DNA of 36,892 bases from Alphaproteobacteria bacterium (GCA_024642465.1 JAHEBA010000025.1:1-36892), one strand, 5' to 3'. Shown: positions 1 through 8,109, numbered from the stretch's first letter. Made by a program: numbers and translations. The notes: generated by a model not told the origin, from the letters alone.

Positions 1-67
1 CTTCGGCAACGGTGCCCATGGCGGCGCCAAGGTTTTCCAGGGTGGTGGTTTCTTCAGCCATGTCCAT
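1..67 (-). CDS. rpsI: 30S ribosomal protein S9, N-terminal part (runs off the window edge)
   Basis: Only about the first 22 codons are visible; the gene continues beyond base 1. The peptide begins [20 protein letters not shown], or MAEETTT if the second ATG at 61 is used. Its ATG overlaps the last base of the rplM stop codon (TGATG), the translational coupling expected of the universal L13-S9 operon. Identification rests mainly on that position directly behind rplM, because this N-terminal extension is poorly conserved. S9 is a small-subunit protein whose C-terminal tail reaches the ribosomal P site. Confidence 0.85.
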   Translation of the reverse strand, partial: MDMAEETTTLENLGAAMGTVAE

Positions 68-531
68 CAACCTCTCAGGGAGTTCTTGGCGTTCATGCCC
101 TTCACGTCGACGACGGTGGGCTGCTGGGCTTCATGCGGGTGCTGGCTGCCGCCGTAAATGCGCAGGTTGGACATCTGTGCGCGGGTCAGCGGGCCGCCGG
201 GCATCATGCGCTTGACGGCTGCCTCGAGCACGCGCTCGGGGAAACGTCCGTCAAGGATCTTGTCAGCCTTGGCTTCCTTGATGCCGCCCGGATGGCCGGT
301 GTGGCGGTAGTAGGTCTTGGAATTGCGCTTGTTGCCGGTCAGCACCACCTTTTCGGCGTTGATGACGATGACATTGTCGCCCATGTCCATATGGGGAGTG
401 TAAGATGGCTTGTGCTTGCCGCGCAGGCGGGTTGCGATAAGAGCGGCCAGACGGCCCACAACCAGCCCGTCGGCATCAATCAGCACCCACTTCTTCTCGA
501 TCTCGGCGGGCCGAGCGGAATAGGTTTTCAT
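67..531 (-). CDS. rplM: 50S ribosomal protein L13
   Basis: This 154-residue protein starts [20 protein letters not shown] and carries the L13 core, including [19 protein letters not shown] and the [12 protein letters not shown] and [12 protein letters not shown] segments. It is an early-assembling large-subunit protein. The length fits alphaproteobacterial L13, which is longer than the 142 residues of E. coli. The open frame extends further upstream, but the ATG at 531 is chosen because it matches the family start and has an AGGA ribosome site about 8 bases upstream. The stop overlaps the rpsI start by one base, so the two genes form one operon. A sigma-70-type promoter lies at 611-639. Confidence 0.97.
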   Translation of the reverse strand: MKTYSARPAEIEKKWVLIDADGLVVGRLAALIATRLRGKHKPSYTPHMDMGDNVIVINAEKVVLTGNKRNSKTYYRHTGHPGGIKEAKADKILDGRFPERVLEAAVKRMMPGGPLTRAQMSNLRIYGGSQHPHEAQQPTVVDVKGMNAKNSLRG

Positions 532-610
532 GACCGTTGTCCTGAATGATTTGATCTCGATGGAGAGCCCATGCGGCACAAGGCCGGCAGAAGGCATCCA
601 TTGGCGGCAG

Positions 611-639
611 GTTCTAGCTGCGGCAGCAGCGCAGGTCAA
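611..639 (-). promoter_or_regulatory. Sigma-70-type promoter of rplM-rpsI
   Basis: On the minus strand a TTGACC -35 box (639-634) is separated by exactly 17 bases from a TAGAAC -10 box (616-611). It predicts a transcript start near 604 and a leader of about 70 bases before the rplM ATG. The rest of the gap up to the thioesterase gene is AT-rich and shows nothing else that I can name. Confidence 0.6.
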
Positions 640-712
640 GGTAAAACTGAAGCCAAAAAATTTGTAAAACCAAGCAAATTCAATAAGTTGACATATGTGG
701 TAATATTTTACC

Positions 713-1141
713 TCAACTTCCGCCCATGAAATACGTGGCTTCCGAACTGGCAACCAGCCTTCCGTCGGTCTCGGATACTATATCGGTACGCGCCACAGAC
801 AGGGTGCGTCCGTGCTTTATCAGCCGCACCTTTGCCACTAGCGGACCAGGTTGCGGCTTGCGCAGGAAGGAAATGGCAAGATTGGTCGTCACCGCCAGGC
901 GCGCCTCTTCCATGTGGTGGGCGAGCAGCAGGACGTAGATGGCGCAGTCGACCAGTTCCATCATGGTAGGGCCGGAAATGGTGCCGCCAGGGCGCAGGTG
1001 GCTGTCATCGACCTCAAGCCGCATGTCCAGGGCTTCCGGTTCCAGCGCGAGCACTTCGTATTGCATGCCCCTGCCGAGCGCCTGGGGAAACTCCCGCCGG
1101 AGAAAGGCGAAAACGTCGTCTGCGGTCCACTGCAATTCCAT
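713..1141 (-). CDS. PaaI-family hotdog-fold thioesterase
   Basis: The 142-residue protein has the length and layout of single-domain hotdog thioesterases that hydrolyse acyl-CoA esters in the cytoplasm. The PaaI-type core is visible: [20 protein letters not shown], where the segment around GGTISGP and the following helix hold the active site, then [20 protein letters not shown] and a final strand ending in ATYFMGGS. The ATG at 1141 is the only good start in the frame and has an AGG a few bases upstream. It lies upstream of rplM in the same direction, but a strong promoter between them suggests separate transcription. The substrate cannot be deduced. Confidence 0.85.
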   Translation of the reverse strand: MELQWTADDVFAFLRREFPQALGRGMQYEVLALEPEALDMRLEVDDSHLRPGGTISGPTMMELVDCAIYVLLLAHHMEEARLAVTTNLAISFLRKPQPGPLVAKVRLIKHGRTLSVARTDIVSETDGRLVASSEATYFMGGS

Positions 1142-1235
1142 GAGCCTGCCCTTTGCCGGTCTGCCACCAGGCTCCTCATAAAGGCTTGAATCACTGCGTC
1201 AATGGTACTTTCTAAGGCCGGTGCGCTGGCTTAGT

Positions 1236-2009
1236 ATGCAGCGCAACATGAAAACTTCTTCCAGCATATTCGCTGCGTCAGCAGCGCTTTTCGGTGGCAT
1301 AGTGGTCTGCATCACCGGCGTGCAGGCGTTCGCGGTGAAGGATCAGAGCAGGCTGCAGGGCATGGAGGACGCGGTAAAGCCCGATGGCAGCCTTGGCAGT
1401 GAACCGCTGGCGCCACTCGGGCCGTTGTCGCCCAAGGAAGAAGAAGGCATGGGAGCGCCGCCTTCGACCGGTGGCTCTGAGCCCCCGGCGTCGTCCGGGC
1501 AGCCGTCCGAAACACACGAGGAGCGCTCGGGAGAAGAAGCCGAGGGACTGGCGGCGCAGGAGCAGGTGCCGCTCACCGAAGATGCAGCCAAGCGCGCCAT
1601 CGAAGCCTTCATCAAGCTGAAGTCCGCCTATCAGGACACCGATATCGCCGAATACGAGACGCTGGAGCAATTCGTCGCCGAGGCAAAGGAAGGGCCGGCG
1701 CTCGAAGCCGACATCAACAGCTTCGGGTTTGAGTCGGTAGGCGAATGGAACAACACAATAATGTCAGTAAGTTTTGCCTATGCTGCCGTGGCGACCACGC
1801 AGGAAGAGGAGATCCTGCAGGAACTCGAAAACATCCGTAATGACACGTCGCTGGAGGAAGAGGTCAGGAAGTCACTCCTTGAGAGTCTTGAAGCCATGCT
1901 GCCGTCCAATGAGAACAAGGACGTGGTACGCAAGTTGAGCGAGGACAAGGAGTGGGCCGAAAAGCTTAAGATGCTGACCGAAGAAGATGCAGGAGGCAGT
2001 GAACATTGA
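1236..2009 (+). CDS. Secreted acidic protein of unknown function
   Basis: I do not recognise this family. The product is about 257 residues from the ATG at 1236; ATG 1248 and GTG 1221 are alternative starts in the same frame. It opens with a signal-peptide-like stretch (KTSSSIFAASAALFGGIVVC) and probably ends up in the periplasm or as an anchored protein. Residues about 25-110 are low complexity, rich in Pro, Gly, Ser and Glu, as in a disordered linker. The C-terminal half is helical and strongly acidic (EEEILQELENIRNDTSLEEE) with a conserved-looking INSFGFESVGEWN segment. The stop codon is embedded in the TTG start of the following crotonase gene, so the two are translationally coupled. Confidence 0.75.
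   Translation: MQRNMKTSSSIFAASAALFGGIVVCITGVQAFAVKDQSRLQGMEDAVKPDGSLGSEPLAPLGPLSPKEEEGMGAPPSTGGSEPPASSGQPSETHEERSGEEAEGLAAQEQVPLTEDAAKRAIEAFIKLKSAYQDTDIAEYETLEQFVAEAKEGPALEADINSFGFESVGEWNNTIMSVSFAYAAVATTQEEEILQELENIRNDTSLEEEVRKSLLESLEAMLPSNENKDVVRKLSEDKEWAEKLKMLTEEDAGGSEH
1991..1996 (+). promoter_or_regulatory. Strong ribosome binding site that fixes a TTG start
   Basis: A consensus AGGAGG lies inside the 3' end of the upstream reading frame, nine bases before TTG at 2006. There is no ATG nearby in the crotonase frame, so this site supports the TTG as the true start and the TTGA start/stop overlap. Confidence 0.75.
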
Positions 2010-2848
2010 CCAACCAACCCAAAGCCACAGTTACCGCGCCTGAATCCGGCGCCGAAGAACCCCTGGTGCTCAGCGAACTGCATGACGGCGGCATCCTCAG
2101 GATGACGCTGAACCGCGGCACCAAGCGCAATCCGCTATCGATGGCCATGCTCGACGCCATTATCGCCGACCTTGAGCTTGCGGCGGAGGAGCCGGAGGTG
2201 CGGGTCATCGTCATCGCCGCCTCAGCGCCCGGCTTTTGCGGCGGGCACGACCTGAAGGAAATGACTGCGCACCGGGCCGATGCAGACGGCGGGCGGGGTT
2301 TCTATGAAGCACTGTTTGCCCGCTGCTCGCAGATGATGCAGATGATCGTGAACCATCCCAAGGTCATCATCGCAGAGGTGAACGGCATTGCCACCGCGGC
2401 CGGCTGCCAGCTGGTGGCTGCGTGCGACATGGCCATGGCCGGTACCAACGCCAGCTTCGGCGTCAACGGCATCAACTCCGGCCTGTTCTGCTCGACGCCG
2501 ATGGTGGCCCTGTCGCGAAATATCGGCCGCAAGCGGGCAATGGAGTTGCTGACGACGGGCACCATGGTGAATGCCCATGAGGCCATGACGCTCGGCTTGT
2601 TGAACCGCATCGTGTTCGACAAGGACCTGACCCAGGAAACGATGAAGCTGGCGGCAAAGGTGGCGGCACGTTCACAGGCGGTGCTGGCGCTCGGCAAGCG
2701 GGCGTTCTACCAGCAGATCGAGAAGCCGCTCGGCGAGGCATACGAGCTGGCGTCCCGGGCGATTGTCGACAACATGATGATGAAGGATGCCAAAGAAGGC
2801 ATCAGCGCCTTCCTCGAAAAGCGCCAGCCCAGGTGGAGCGACGAGTGA
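2006..2848 (+). CDS. ECHDC3-like enoyl-CoA hydratase/isomerase family protein
   Basis: A crotonase-fold protein of 280 residues. The oxyanion-hole segment APGFCGGHDLKEM (residues 74-86) is intact. The two acid/base glutamates of true enoyl-CoA hydratases are absent: the first position is Gln135 (AAGCQLVAACD) and the second falls at Gly155 (FGVNGINSGLFCSTP). The AAGCQLVA, GLFCSTP and C-terminal LEKRQPRWS motifs closely resemble the eukaryotic mitochondrial ECHDC3 group as I recall it. It probably binds an acyl-CoA, but classical hydration looks unlikely. The start is TTG, with a strong AGGAGG nine bases upstream, overlapping the previous stop. The end overlaps the GTG start of the CoA-binding gene, so both proteins are probably made together. 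Confidence 0.9.
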   Translation: MTNQPKATVTAPESGAEEPLVLSELHDGGILRMTLNRGTKRNPLSMAMLDAIIADLELAAEEPEVRVIVIAASAPGFCGGHDLKEMTAHRADADGGRGFYEALFARCSQMMQMIVNHPKVIIAEVNGIATAAGCQLVAACDMAMAGTNASFGVNGINSGLFCSTPMVALSRNIGRKRAMELLTTGTMVNAHEAMTLGLLNRIVFDKDLTQETMKLAAKVAARSQAVLALGKRAFYQQIEKPLGEAYELASRAIVDNMMMKDAKEGISAFLEKRQPRWSDE

Positions 2849-3381
2849 GTTCATTCAACCATGACAGTTATGACCCGGACTACATCCGTGGCATTCTAGA
2901 CAGCGTGAAGACGGTGGCCATCGTCGGGGCCTCGGCCAACGAAGTGCGCCCGTCCTTCTTTGTCACCAAGTACATGATCGACAAGGGTTACAAGGTCTAC
3001 CCGCTCAATCCGGGCATGGCCGGCAAGGAGATACTCGGCAGGCCCGTATTTGCGTCGCTGGCGGAGGTGCCGGAGCCCGTCGACATGGTCGACATCTTCC
3101 GCAATTCCGAAGCGGCAGGCGGGGTGGTCGACGAGGCGCTCGCGCTCGACCCGTTGCCGAAGGTCATCTGGATGCAGCTGACCGTGCGCAATGACGAGGC
3201 TGCGGCAAGGGCCGAGGCTGCCGGCATCAAGGTGGTGATGAACCGCTGTCCGAAGATCGAGTATGGCAAGCTGTCGGGCGAGTGGAACTGGGTGGGCGGC
3301 AATTCCGGCGTGCTGTCATCGAAGAAGCAGGCTTTGCACGGCTCCGGCAAGATGCAGTCGCTCGGCATTCGCAAGAACTGA
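2845..3381 (+). CDS. CoA-binding domain protein (YccU-like, CoA_binding_2 family)
   Basis: A 178-residue single-domain Rossmann-like protein. The N-terminal segment VKTVAIVGASANEVRPSFFV contains the GAS nucleotide-binding turn, followed by KGYKVYPLNPG and KVIWMQL, the typical pattern of stand-alone CoA-binding proteins related to the N-terminal domain of succinyl-CoA synthetase alpha. GTG at 2845 is chosen as start because AGGTGGAG lies six bases upstream and the codon overlaps the preceding stop (GTGA). The frame also opens at GTG 2833, but that lies within the ribosome site. The family's precise role is unknown; coupling to a crotonase-like gene hints at acyl-CoA handling. Confidence 0.88.
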   Translation: MSSFNHDSYDPDYIRGILDSVKTVAIVGASANEVRPSFFVTKYMIDKGYKVYPLNPGMAGKEILGRPVFASLAEVPEPVDMVDIFRNSEAAGGVVDEALALDPLPKVIWMQLTVRNDEAAARAEAAGIKVVMNRCPKIEYGKLSGEWNWVGGNSGVLSSKKQALHGSGKMQSLGIRKN

Positions 3382-3423
3382 CGCACCAGATATCGCCCCG
3401 GCAGGCAGCGATCGCGCCGAGGG

Positions 3424-4363
3424 CTAGTTGCGGGACCGCCTTAGGGTTTCGGAAGGGCTTTCGCCGAAGAGCTGGCGGTAACTTGCTGCGAAGCGACCCA
3501 GATGCAGCACGCCATTTTCCATTGCGACACTGGTCACACTGCGCCCTGGCTGGCCAATCAGAAGGGCATTGCGGACGCGATCGAGGCGTCTGCGCTCGTT
3601 GGCCTGGCGGGGTGTACAGCCGCAATGGCGGCGGAAGGCCACCTGGAGAGATCGCAGGTTCAAGCCAACAGCGGTCGCCAGGTCGCTGACCGAATAGTTT
3701 TCGCCTCCCTGGGCATCGATCCAGGCTTCTGCAGCCAGGACGTGCCGCTCCAGGCTGGAGCTGTAACCCGGCCTTGAACATTCCGGTTCCGGACCGTTGA
3801 GCGATTGTGAAACCAGTTCGCCAAGCAGGCCTGCCATCGAGGAGAGGGCCGTGGGACTTGCAGCCAGATGGCTGCTAGTGTCGCAGGTATCCACGCAATA
3901 GCTGATGAACGACCGCAATTGCGTGCTGGGCCGGCTAAGCTGCCTGCAAAGGTGTGAGGCAAGCTCATCGATAAAGGCAGCAATGCCCAGGTATCCGGGA
4001 CTGAGGTACGTATGCCTCTGTCCGGGCATGGCGATGATGCCGTCGCCCGGCTTCGCTTCAAGCGCCTGACTTACTGTCCGCACCTTTATGCTGCCCGCGC
4101 ATCGGGACAAGAATGCCGCACGTCTCTGTCTCGCTCAGCGCGATCTCATGGCCGCATGAGTAAACCGATATGAGCCTGAAACTTCCGGTACCAACCGCCG
4201 CCGAATGCAGGAATTTGGCTGCTGCCGGCTTGATGAAGCGAAAATCCCTGAAGCCGCTGAACACCGTTTCACAGTGTTGCCAGACTTCATCCTGAGACGT
4301 CAACCGCTTCAAACTGTGCGTGAACAGTGTTTGTCTGCGATCAGGCCTGCTACCGCGTGTCAT
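3424..4363 (-). pseudogene. AraC-family transcriptional regulator, broken by a one-base frameshift
   Basis: Two reading frames together make one normal AraC-type regulator of about 312 residues. The first (from 4363) holds the N-terminal sensing domain, ending ETETCGILVPMRG and then running out of frame to a stop at 4058. The second, one base shifted, continues naturally as SIKVRTVSQALEAKPGDG and carries the C-terminal double helix-turn-helix domain (YSVSDLATAVGLNLRSLQVA, then the GRFAASYRQLFGESPSETL signature). Removing one C from the CCC at 4094-4096 would restore MRGSIKV. This is either a true inactivating insertion, a sequencing error or, less likely, programmed slippage. No regulated partner is obvious; the gene is alone between the CoA-binding protein and a gap. 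Confidence 0.8.
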
Positions 4364-4856
4364 CGCATTGTTTACCAGTCTGAGCGGATTGCCTGTCCAC
4401 GCACCGGCAGATTTTCCTTATGCATTCGCTTTCTGGATACATTGTTCGCAAACCGGATTGTCGCCGTCAAATAGGATGAATACTGATGACTTTGAGCGGA
4501 GGGCGCACTGACGGCTTGCCGTGACGGTTGTTGCCGGGGGCAACGGCACGCCGGCAGGCAACGCAGCCTGGAAGCTCTTTCATCTCTTGGCGCCGTCCGT
4601 GCGTCAAATCATGAAGGTCAAGGTCCAGCCCTAACCCGGGGGAACGGAAGCGGGCTGGACCTTGGCGGCTTGATGCTTTTGGCGGTTGCCGCATCTATCA
4701 TTTTCGATTCGTGCACTGATTTCTACAACGGCAAAACGGACTCCAACGTTACTTCCGGCCCGGCGGACCGGCAGTTGATCGTGCGCAATCCGACGACGCC
4801 TGAATTGGCCTAGTTTCTGATCTGGTACGCACTCCAGAGGTCAGGGAGCCGGGCCC
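4364..4856. other. Gene-poor gap of about 490 bases
   Basis: No convincing reading frame is present on either strand. It must hold the promoters of the AraC gene (leftward) and the VIT-type transporter (rightward), though I could not pick clear boxes. The only strong structure is the 13-bp inverted repeat at 4619-4664, with a smaller GTTGCC/GGCAAC hairpin at 4530-4544. Confidence 0.6.
4619..4664. repeat. 13-bp perfect inverted repeat with a 20-base loop
   Basis: CAAGGTCCAGCCC (4619-4631) is matched exactly by GGGCTGGACCTTG (4652-4664). No run of T follows on either strand, so it is not a standard terminator. It could be an RNA hairpin of an unseen small transcript, a protein binding site, or the trace of a lost element. 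Confidence 0.6.
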
Positions 4857-5579
4857 ATGCCACTTGAACACGAGCATACACGCGAGGCAATTCGCGCCCG
4901 CCTGAATGCAGAAAACCACCCCAACTACCTGCGTGACTGGGTCTATGGCGGAATCGACGGCGCGATCACGACATTTGCTGTGGTGGCCGGCGTCGTAGGG
5001 GCAGGTTTGTCCTCGAAAGTCATCCTCATACTGGGGGTGGCGAACCTGTTGGCCGATGGCTTGTCGATGGCAGCCAGCAACTATTCCGGCACCAAGACCG
5101 AGGTCGACGAACTTGCCCGCTACCGTGAGGTCGAAGAGCGCCACATCTCGCTGGATCCTGATGGCGAACGTGAGGAAGTGCGGCAGATACTCGAATTCAA
5201 GGGGCTGTCCGGACAGGCGCTCGAAGATGTTGTCGGCGCGATCACCTCGAATCATGACACGTGGGTCAACACCATGCTGGCGGAAGAGTACGGCTTGTCG
5301 ACCAACCTGCGCTCGCCATTGAAGTCCGGGGTGTCCACCTTCGTGTCCTTCATGCTGTTCGGTCTCATTCCGCTGTTGCCCTACATGCTTGGCATGTCTG
5401 CCGCCTTTGAGACGGCGCTGGTGACGACCTTCATCGCGTTCTTTGCCATCGGCAGCATCAAGAGCAGGTGGGCGCTGGCGTCGTGGTGGCGGTCGGGGCT
5501 TGAAACGCTGACCATCGGTACTGCTGCGTGCGCGTTAGCCTATGGCGTGGGCTGGCTGGCCGACCGCATCATGGCCTAG
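4857..5579 (+). CDS. VIT1/CCC1-family metal (iron/manganese) transporter
   Basis: A 240-residue membrane protein of the vacuolar-iron-transporter family, which moves Fe2+ or Mn2+ across membranes. The hallmark N-terminal part is clear: LRDWVYGGIDGAITTFAVVAGVVGA, then a second segment with LADGLSMAASNY. A cytoplasmic, charged central helical stretch follows (residues about 75-140, EVDELARYREVEERH and EREEVRQIL), which in plant and yeast relatives binds metal. Three hydrophobic segments finish the protein (about 155-235), giving the expected five. The start ATG has a GGGAG upstream. Its TAG stop shares a CTAG palindrome with the stop of the convergent thiX gene. Confidence 0.88.
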   Translation: MPLEHEHTREAIRARLNAENHPNYLRDWVYGGIDGAITTFAVVAGVVGAGLSSKVILILGVANLLADGLSMAASNYSGTKTEVDELARYREVEERHISLDPDGEREEVRQILEFKGLSGQALEDVVGAITSNHDTWVNTMLAEEYGLSTNLRSPLKSGVSTFVSFMLFGLIPLLPYMLGMSAAFETALVTTFIAFFAIGSIKSRWALASWWRSGLETLTIGTAACALAYGVGWLADRIMA

Positions 5580-6328
5580 CTGGCAGCGGCGCCGGTGGCG
5601 CGCCGGGCAAGCCAGGCGGCCAGAAGCGAAACCAGGGAATGGATGGCGATGGTGAACACCGCCAGCACGAACAGGGCGGCGAACATGAGGTCGATCTTCA
5701 TGCGGCCATTGGCCAGCAGCATGAGGTATCCTAGACCATTCGACGCGCCGACCCATTCGCCGATCACGGCGCCGATGGGGGCATAGACGGCGGCGAGCTT
5801 GAGGCCCGAACCGAACGCGGGCAGGGCGGCGGGCACCCGGATGCGCCACATCACTTCGCGCGGGCGCGCCTGCATCGAGCGGGCAAGATCGAGATAGCCG
5901 GGCTCGGTGCGCTGCAGCCCGTCAAGGAAGTTCGAGGTGACCGGAAAGTAGATGATCAGGATGGTCATCACGATCTTCGACCAGATGCCATAGCCCAGCC
6001 ACAGGGTGAGCACCGGCGCCAGTGCGAACACCGGCACCGATTGCGAGAACACCATGACCGGCATCAGCAGGCGGCGCGCGGTGGGCGACGACATCAGGTG
6101 CAGGGCGGTGGCAAAGCCCAGCGCCGATCCCGCGATCAGGCCGAGCACCACCTCGGTCATGGTGACGAGCGCATGTTCGGCAATCAGTTCCCGGGACTCG
6201 ATAAGGGTGTTCAGTACAGCCAGCGGTGCGGGCAGGATGAAGTGCGGCACGCCCGTCAGCGAGACGATTGCCTGCCAAAGACCAATGGCGAAGGCGGCGG
6301 ACAGTGCGATCCACAAGGCCCGGTTCAT
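5576..6328 (-). CDS. thiX: ABC transporter permease for thiamine precursor
   Basis: A 250-residue inner-membrane permease of the SsuC/TauC type (BPD_transp_1 family). It has an N-terminal hydrophobic segment, LWIALSAAFAIGLWQAIVSL, several further membrane helices, and the cytoplasmic coupling segment around EPGYLDLARSMQARPREVMWRIRVPAALPAFGSGLKLA, the EAA loop that docks on the ATPase. Its ATG overlaps the end of the ATPase gene by four bases (ATGA), so it is the last gene of thiYZX. The assignment to pyrimidine (HMP) uptake comes from the TPP riboswitch and the NMT1/THI5-like binding protein at the head of the operon, not from the permease sequence itself. Confidence 0.88.
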   Translation of the reverse strand: MNRALWIALSAAFAIGLWQAIVSLTGVPHFILPAPLAVLNTLIESRELIAEHALVTMTEVVLGLIAGSALGFATALHLMSSPTARRLLMPVMVFSQSVPVFALAPVLTLWLGYGIWSKIVMTILIIYFPVTSNFLDGLQRTEPGYLDLARSMQARPREVMWRIRVPAALPAFGSGLKLAAVYAPIGAVIGEWVGASNGLGYLMLLANGRMKIDLMFAALFVLAVFTIAIHSLVSLLAAWLARRATGAAAS

Positions 6329-7041
6329 GCGGCATGTGCCTTGCGAAGGTCTTGCAGCAGCCTTGACTGCAACTCCAGCGTGGCGCGCGCATCTGCTGCC
6401 CGCAGCGGCCTGGAAGGCCCTGCCGGAGTTTCGCGCAGACCGGTTTCGTCGAGGATCGCGATGCGGTGGCCCAGGCGTGCTGCCTCGGCCGGGTCATGGG
6501 TGACCAGCAACACGGTGCGCGCGTCCAGCAGTCCGAAGGCCAGTTCCTGCATTTCGGCCCGGGTGCGGGCGTCCAGGGCCGAGAACGGTTCATCGAGGAA
6601 TACGAACGGCTTGTCTTCCATCAAGGTGCGGGCCAGGGCCACACGCTGGCGCATGCCGCCTGAGAGTTCGCGCGGGTACTTGTGGCGGTGCGGCTCCAAC
6701 CCGACGGCGGCAATCATGGTCATGGTCCTGTCGAGGTCTGGCGTTTCGCCTCTGAGTTTGGCGCCCAGCGTCACGTTGCCGGTCACATCGAGCCACGGCA
6801 TGAGCAGGTCCTGCTGGGCCATGTAGGCAACGCGGCCTTCCAGCAATTCGCCATCGCCGGTCTCGATGTGGCCGTGGAATTCGCCGTGAGTCTCCAGGCC
6901 GGCGAGCAAACGCAGCAGCGTTGACTTGCCCACGCCCGACGGGCCCAGCAGGCAAGTCCAGGCACGCGGCTCGAGGGCAAAGTCGATGCCCTCGAAAAGG
7001 CGCTGGCCTTGATAGCTGAAGCTGCCGGTGATGCGGATCAT
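6325..7041 (-). CDS. thiZ: ABC transporter ATP-binding protein for thiamine precursor
   Basis: A 238-residue ABC ATPase with all nucleotide-binding motifs: Walker A GPSGVGKST, Q-loop segment VAYMAQQDLLMPW, signature LSGGMRQRVALART, Walker B FVFLDEPFSALD and the switch histidine in LLVTHDPAEA. The pattern fits the nitrate/sulfonate/taurine-like importers to which ThiZ belongs. It energises uptake through the partner permease directly downstream, whose start overlaps its stop. It begins 23 bases after the binding-protein gene ends, so all three genes should share the TPP-riboswitch transcript. Confidence 0.9.
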   Translation of the reverse strand: MIRITGSFSYQGQRLFEGIDFALEPRAWTCLLGPSGVGKSTLLRLLAGLETHGEFHGHIETGDGELLEGRVAYMAQQDLLMPWLDVTGNVTLGAKLRGETPDLDRTMTMIAAVGLEPHRHKYPRELSGGMRQRVALARTLMEDKPFVFLDEPFSALDARTRAEMQELAFGLLDARTVLLVTHDPAEAARLGHRIAILDETGLRETPAGPSRPLRAADARATLELQSRLLQDLRKAHAA

Positions 7042-7064
7042 TATGGCGCCTCTTGCCTAGCCGC

Positions 7065-8003
7065 TCAGTCGGCGGTCACGTCGACGGCGATCTTGCTGAC
7101 CGGATTGATCGACGGCACCAGGCCTGCCTCGTTGAGAAAGGCTTCCATGCGCTTGTAGCGGCCGGCATCGAAGGCGGCCGGACGCAGCGCAAAGCGCGGC
7201 AGCGTGTCAGCCCAGGCGCGCTTGTTGAGTTCGTCCTGCAGCTCCTTCGAGGTGGCGGAAAAGACTTCCCAGCTCTCCGTCGGGTGATTGACGATGTACT
7301 GGGTGGCAAGCTCGGTGGCGGCGAGGAAGCGGGCAATCGTGTCCTTGTTCATCGAGTTGGTGTTGGCCACGTAGATCAGCTCGTCATACGCAGGCAGTCC
7401 CTCTTCCTCGATGTAAAAGCAGCGGCCCTTGGCGCCATTGATGTCCATCTGGTTGAGTTCGAAATTGCGGAACGCGCCGATCACGGCATCGACCTGACCC
7501 GACATCAGCGACGGCGACAGGGACCAGTTGACGTTGACCAGTTCGACGTCCTTCGGCGTGAGGTCATGGGGCTTGAGGATCGCCGTGAGGATTGCTTCCT
7601 CGACGCCGGCGACGGAGAAGCCGATCTTCTTGCCCTTGAGGTCGGCAATCGACTTGATCGGGCCGTCCTGCATCACCAGCAGGCAATTGAGCGGGGTGGC
7701 GACCAGCGTGCCGACGCGGGCGAGCGGTAGGCCTTCGTGGATCTGCAGGTGCAACTGCGGTTGATAAGAAACGGCAAGATCGGCCTTGCCGGCGGCCACC
7801 AGCTTGGGCGGGTCTGCCGGGTCTGCCGGGGCAATGATCTCGACCTCGAGGTTCTGGTCCTTGAAGTACCCCTTCTCTTGCGCGACGATGATCGGCCCAT
7901 GGTCCGGGTTGATGAACCAGTCGAGGATCACGGTCATCTTGTCGGCGGCGTGCGCGGAGATGCTGGTCATGACTAGTAGCATGAGTGAGAAGATCAGGCG
8001 CAT
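7065..8003 (-). CDS. thiY: Periplasmic thiamine-precursor binding protein (NMT1/THI5-like)
   Basis: A 312-residue secreted binding protein. It has a signal peptide (MRLIFSLMLLVMTSISAHA, cleavage probably before ADKMTV) and the NMT1/THI5-like core beginning VILDWFINPDHGPIIVAQEK, followed by ADLAVSYQPQLHL and DLKGKKIGFSVAGVEEAI. Related proteins deliver formylaminopyrimidine or HMP to a ThiXYZ importer for thiamine salvage. The ATG at 8003 is chosen over longer versions because it directly precedes the signal peptide and has AGGGAG eight bases upstream. It is the first gene behind the TPP riboswitch. Confidence 0.9.
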   Translation of the reverse strand: MRLIFSLMLLVMTSISAHAADKMTVILDWFINPDHGPIIVAQEKGYFKDQNLEVEIIAPADPADPPKLVAAGKADLAVSYQPQLHLQIHEGLPLARVGTLVATPLNCLLVMQDGPIKSIADLKGKKIGFSVAGVEEAILTAILKPHDLTPKDVELVNVNWSLSPSLMSGQVDAVIGAFRNFELNQMDINGAKGRCFYIEEEGLPAYDELIYVANTNSMNKDTIARFLAATELATQYIVNHPTESWEVFSATSKELQDELNKRAWADTLPRFALRPAAFDAGRYKRMEAFLNEAGLVPSINPVSKIAVDVTAD

Positions 8004-8010
8004 GGCTGTT

Positions 8011-8072
8011 GCTCCCTTGCGGTCTTGCGTTGCGTCGTGTCCGGCAAGCGGCCGGCTTGCGGACAACGGAGC
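8011..8072 (-). promoter_or_regulatory. Possible riboswitch expression platform sequestering the thiY ribosome site
   Basis: Between the TPP aptamer and thiY, GCTCC (8072-8068) can pair with GGAGC of the thiY ribosome site (8015-8011), closing a larger stem that contains a GC-rich inner hairpin. No T-run follows, so control at translation start fits better than termination. The pairing is inferred by eye and not energy-tested. Confidence 0.35.
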
Positions 8073-8109
8073 TGACAATGCGCTAACGACAATCAAGCTG
8101 CTGTCATTC

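Noticed and set aside
688..710. TTGACA followed by TAATATTTTA as a plus-strand promoter
   Set aside because: The AT-rich -10-like element lies only seven bases from the TTGACA box, and there is no plus-strand gene close behind. The minus-strand promoter at 611-639 explains the region better.
4467..4694. A 75-codon minus-strand frame in the gap before the VIT gene
   Set aside because: It runs through the 13-bp hairpin, has no ribosome site or signal, and shows no family resemblance.
5576..5579. The CTAG overlap of the convergent VIT and thiX stop codons as something special
   Set aside because: Convergent TAG stops overlap in this way by simple palindromy; it is compact packing without further meaning.
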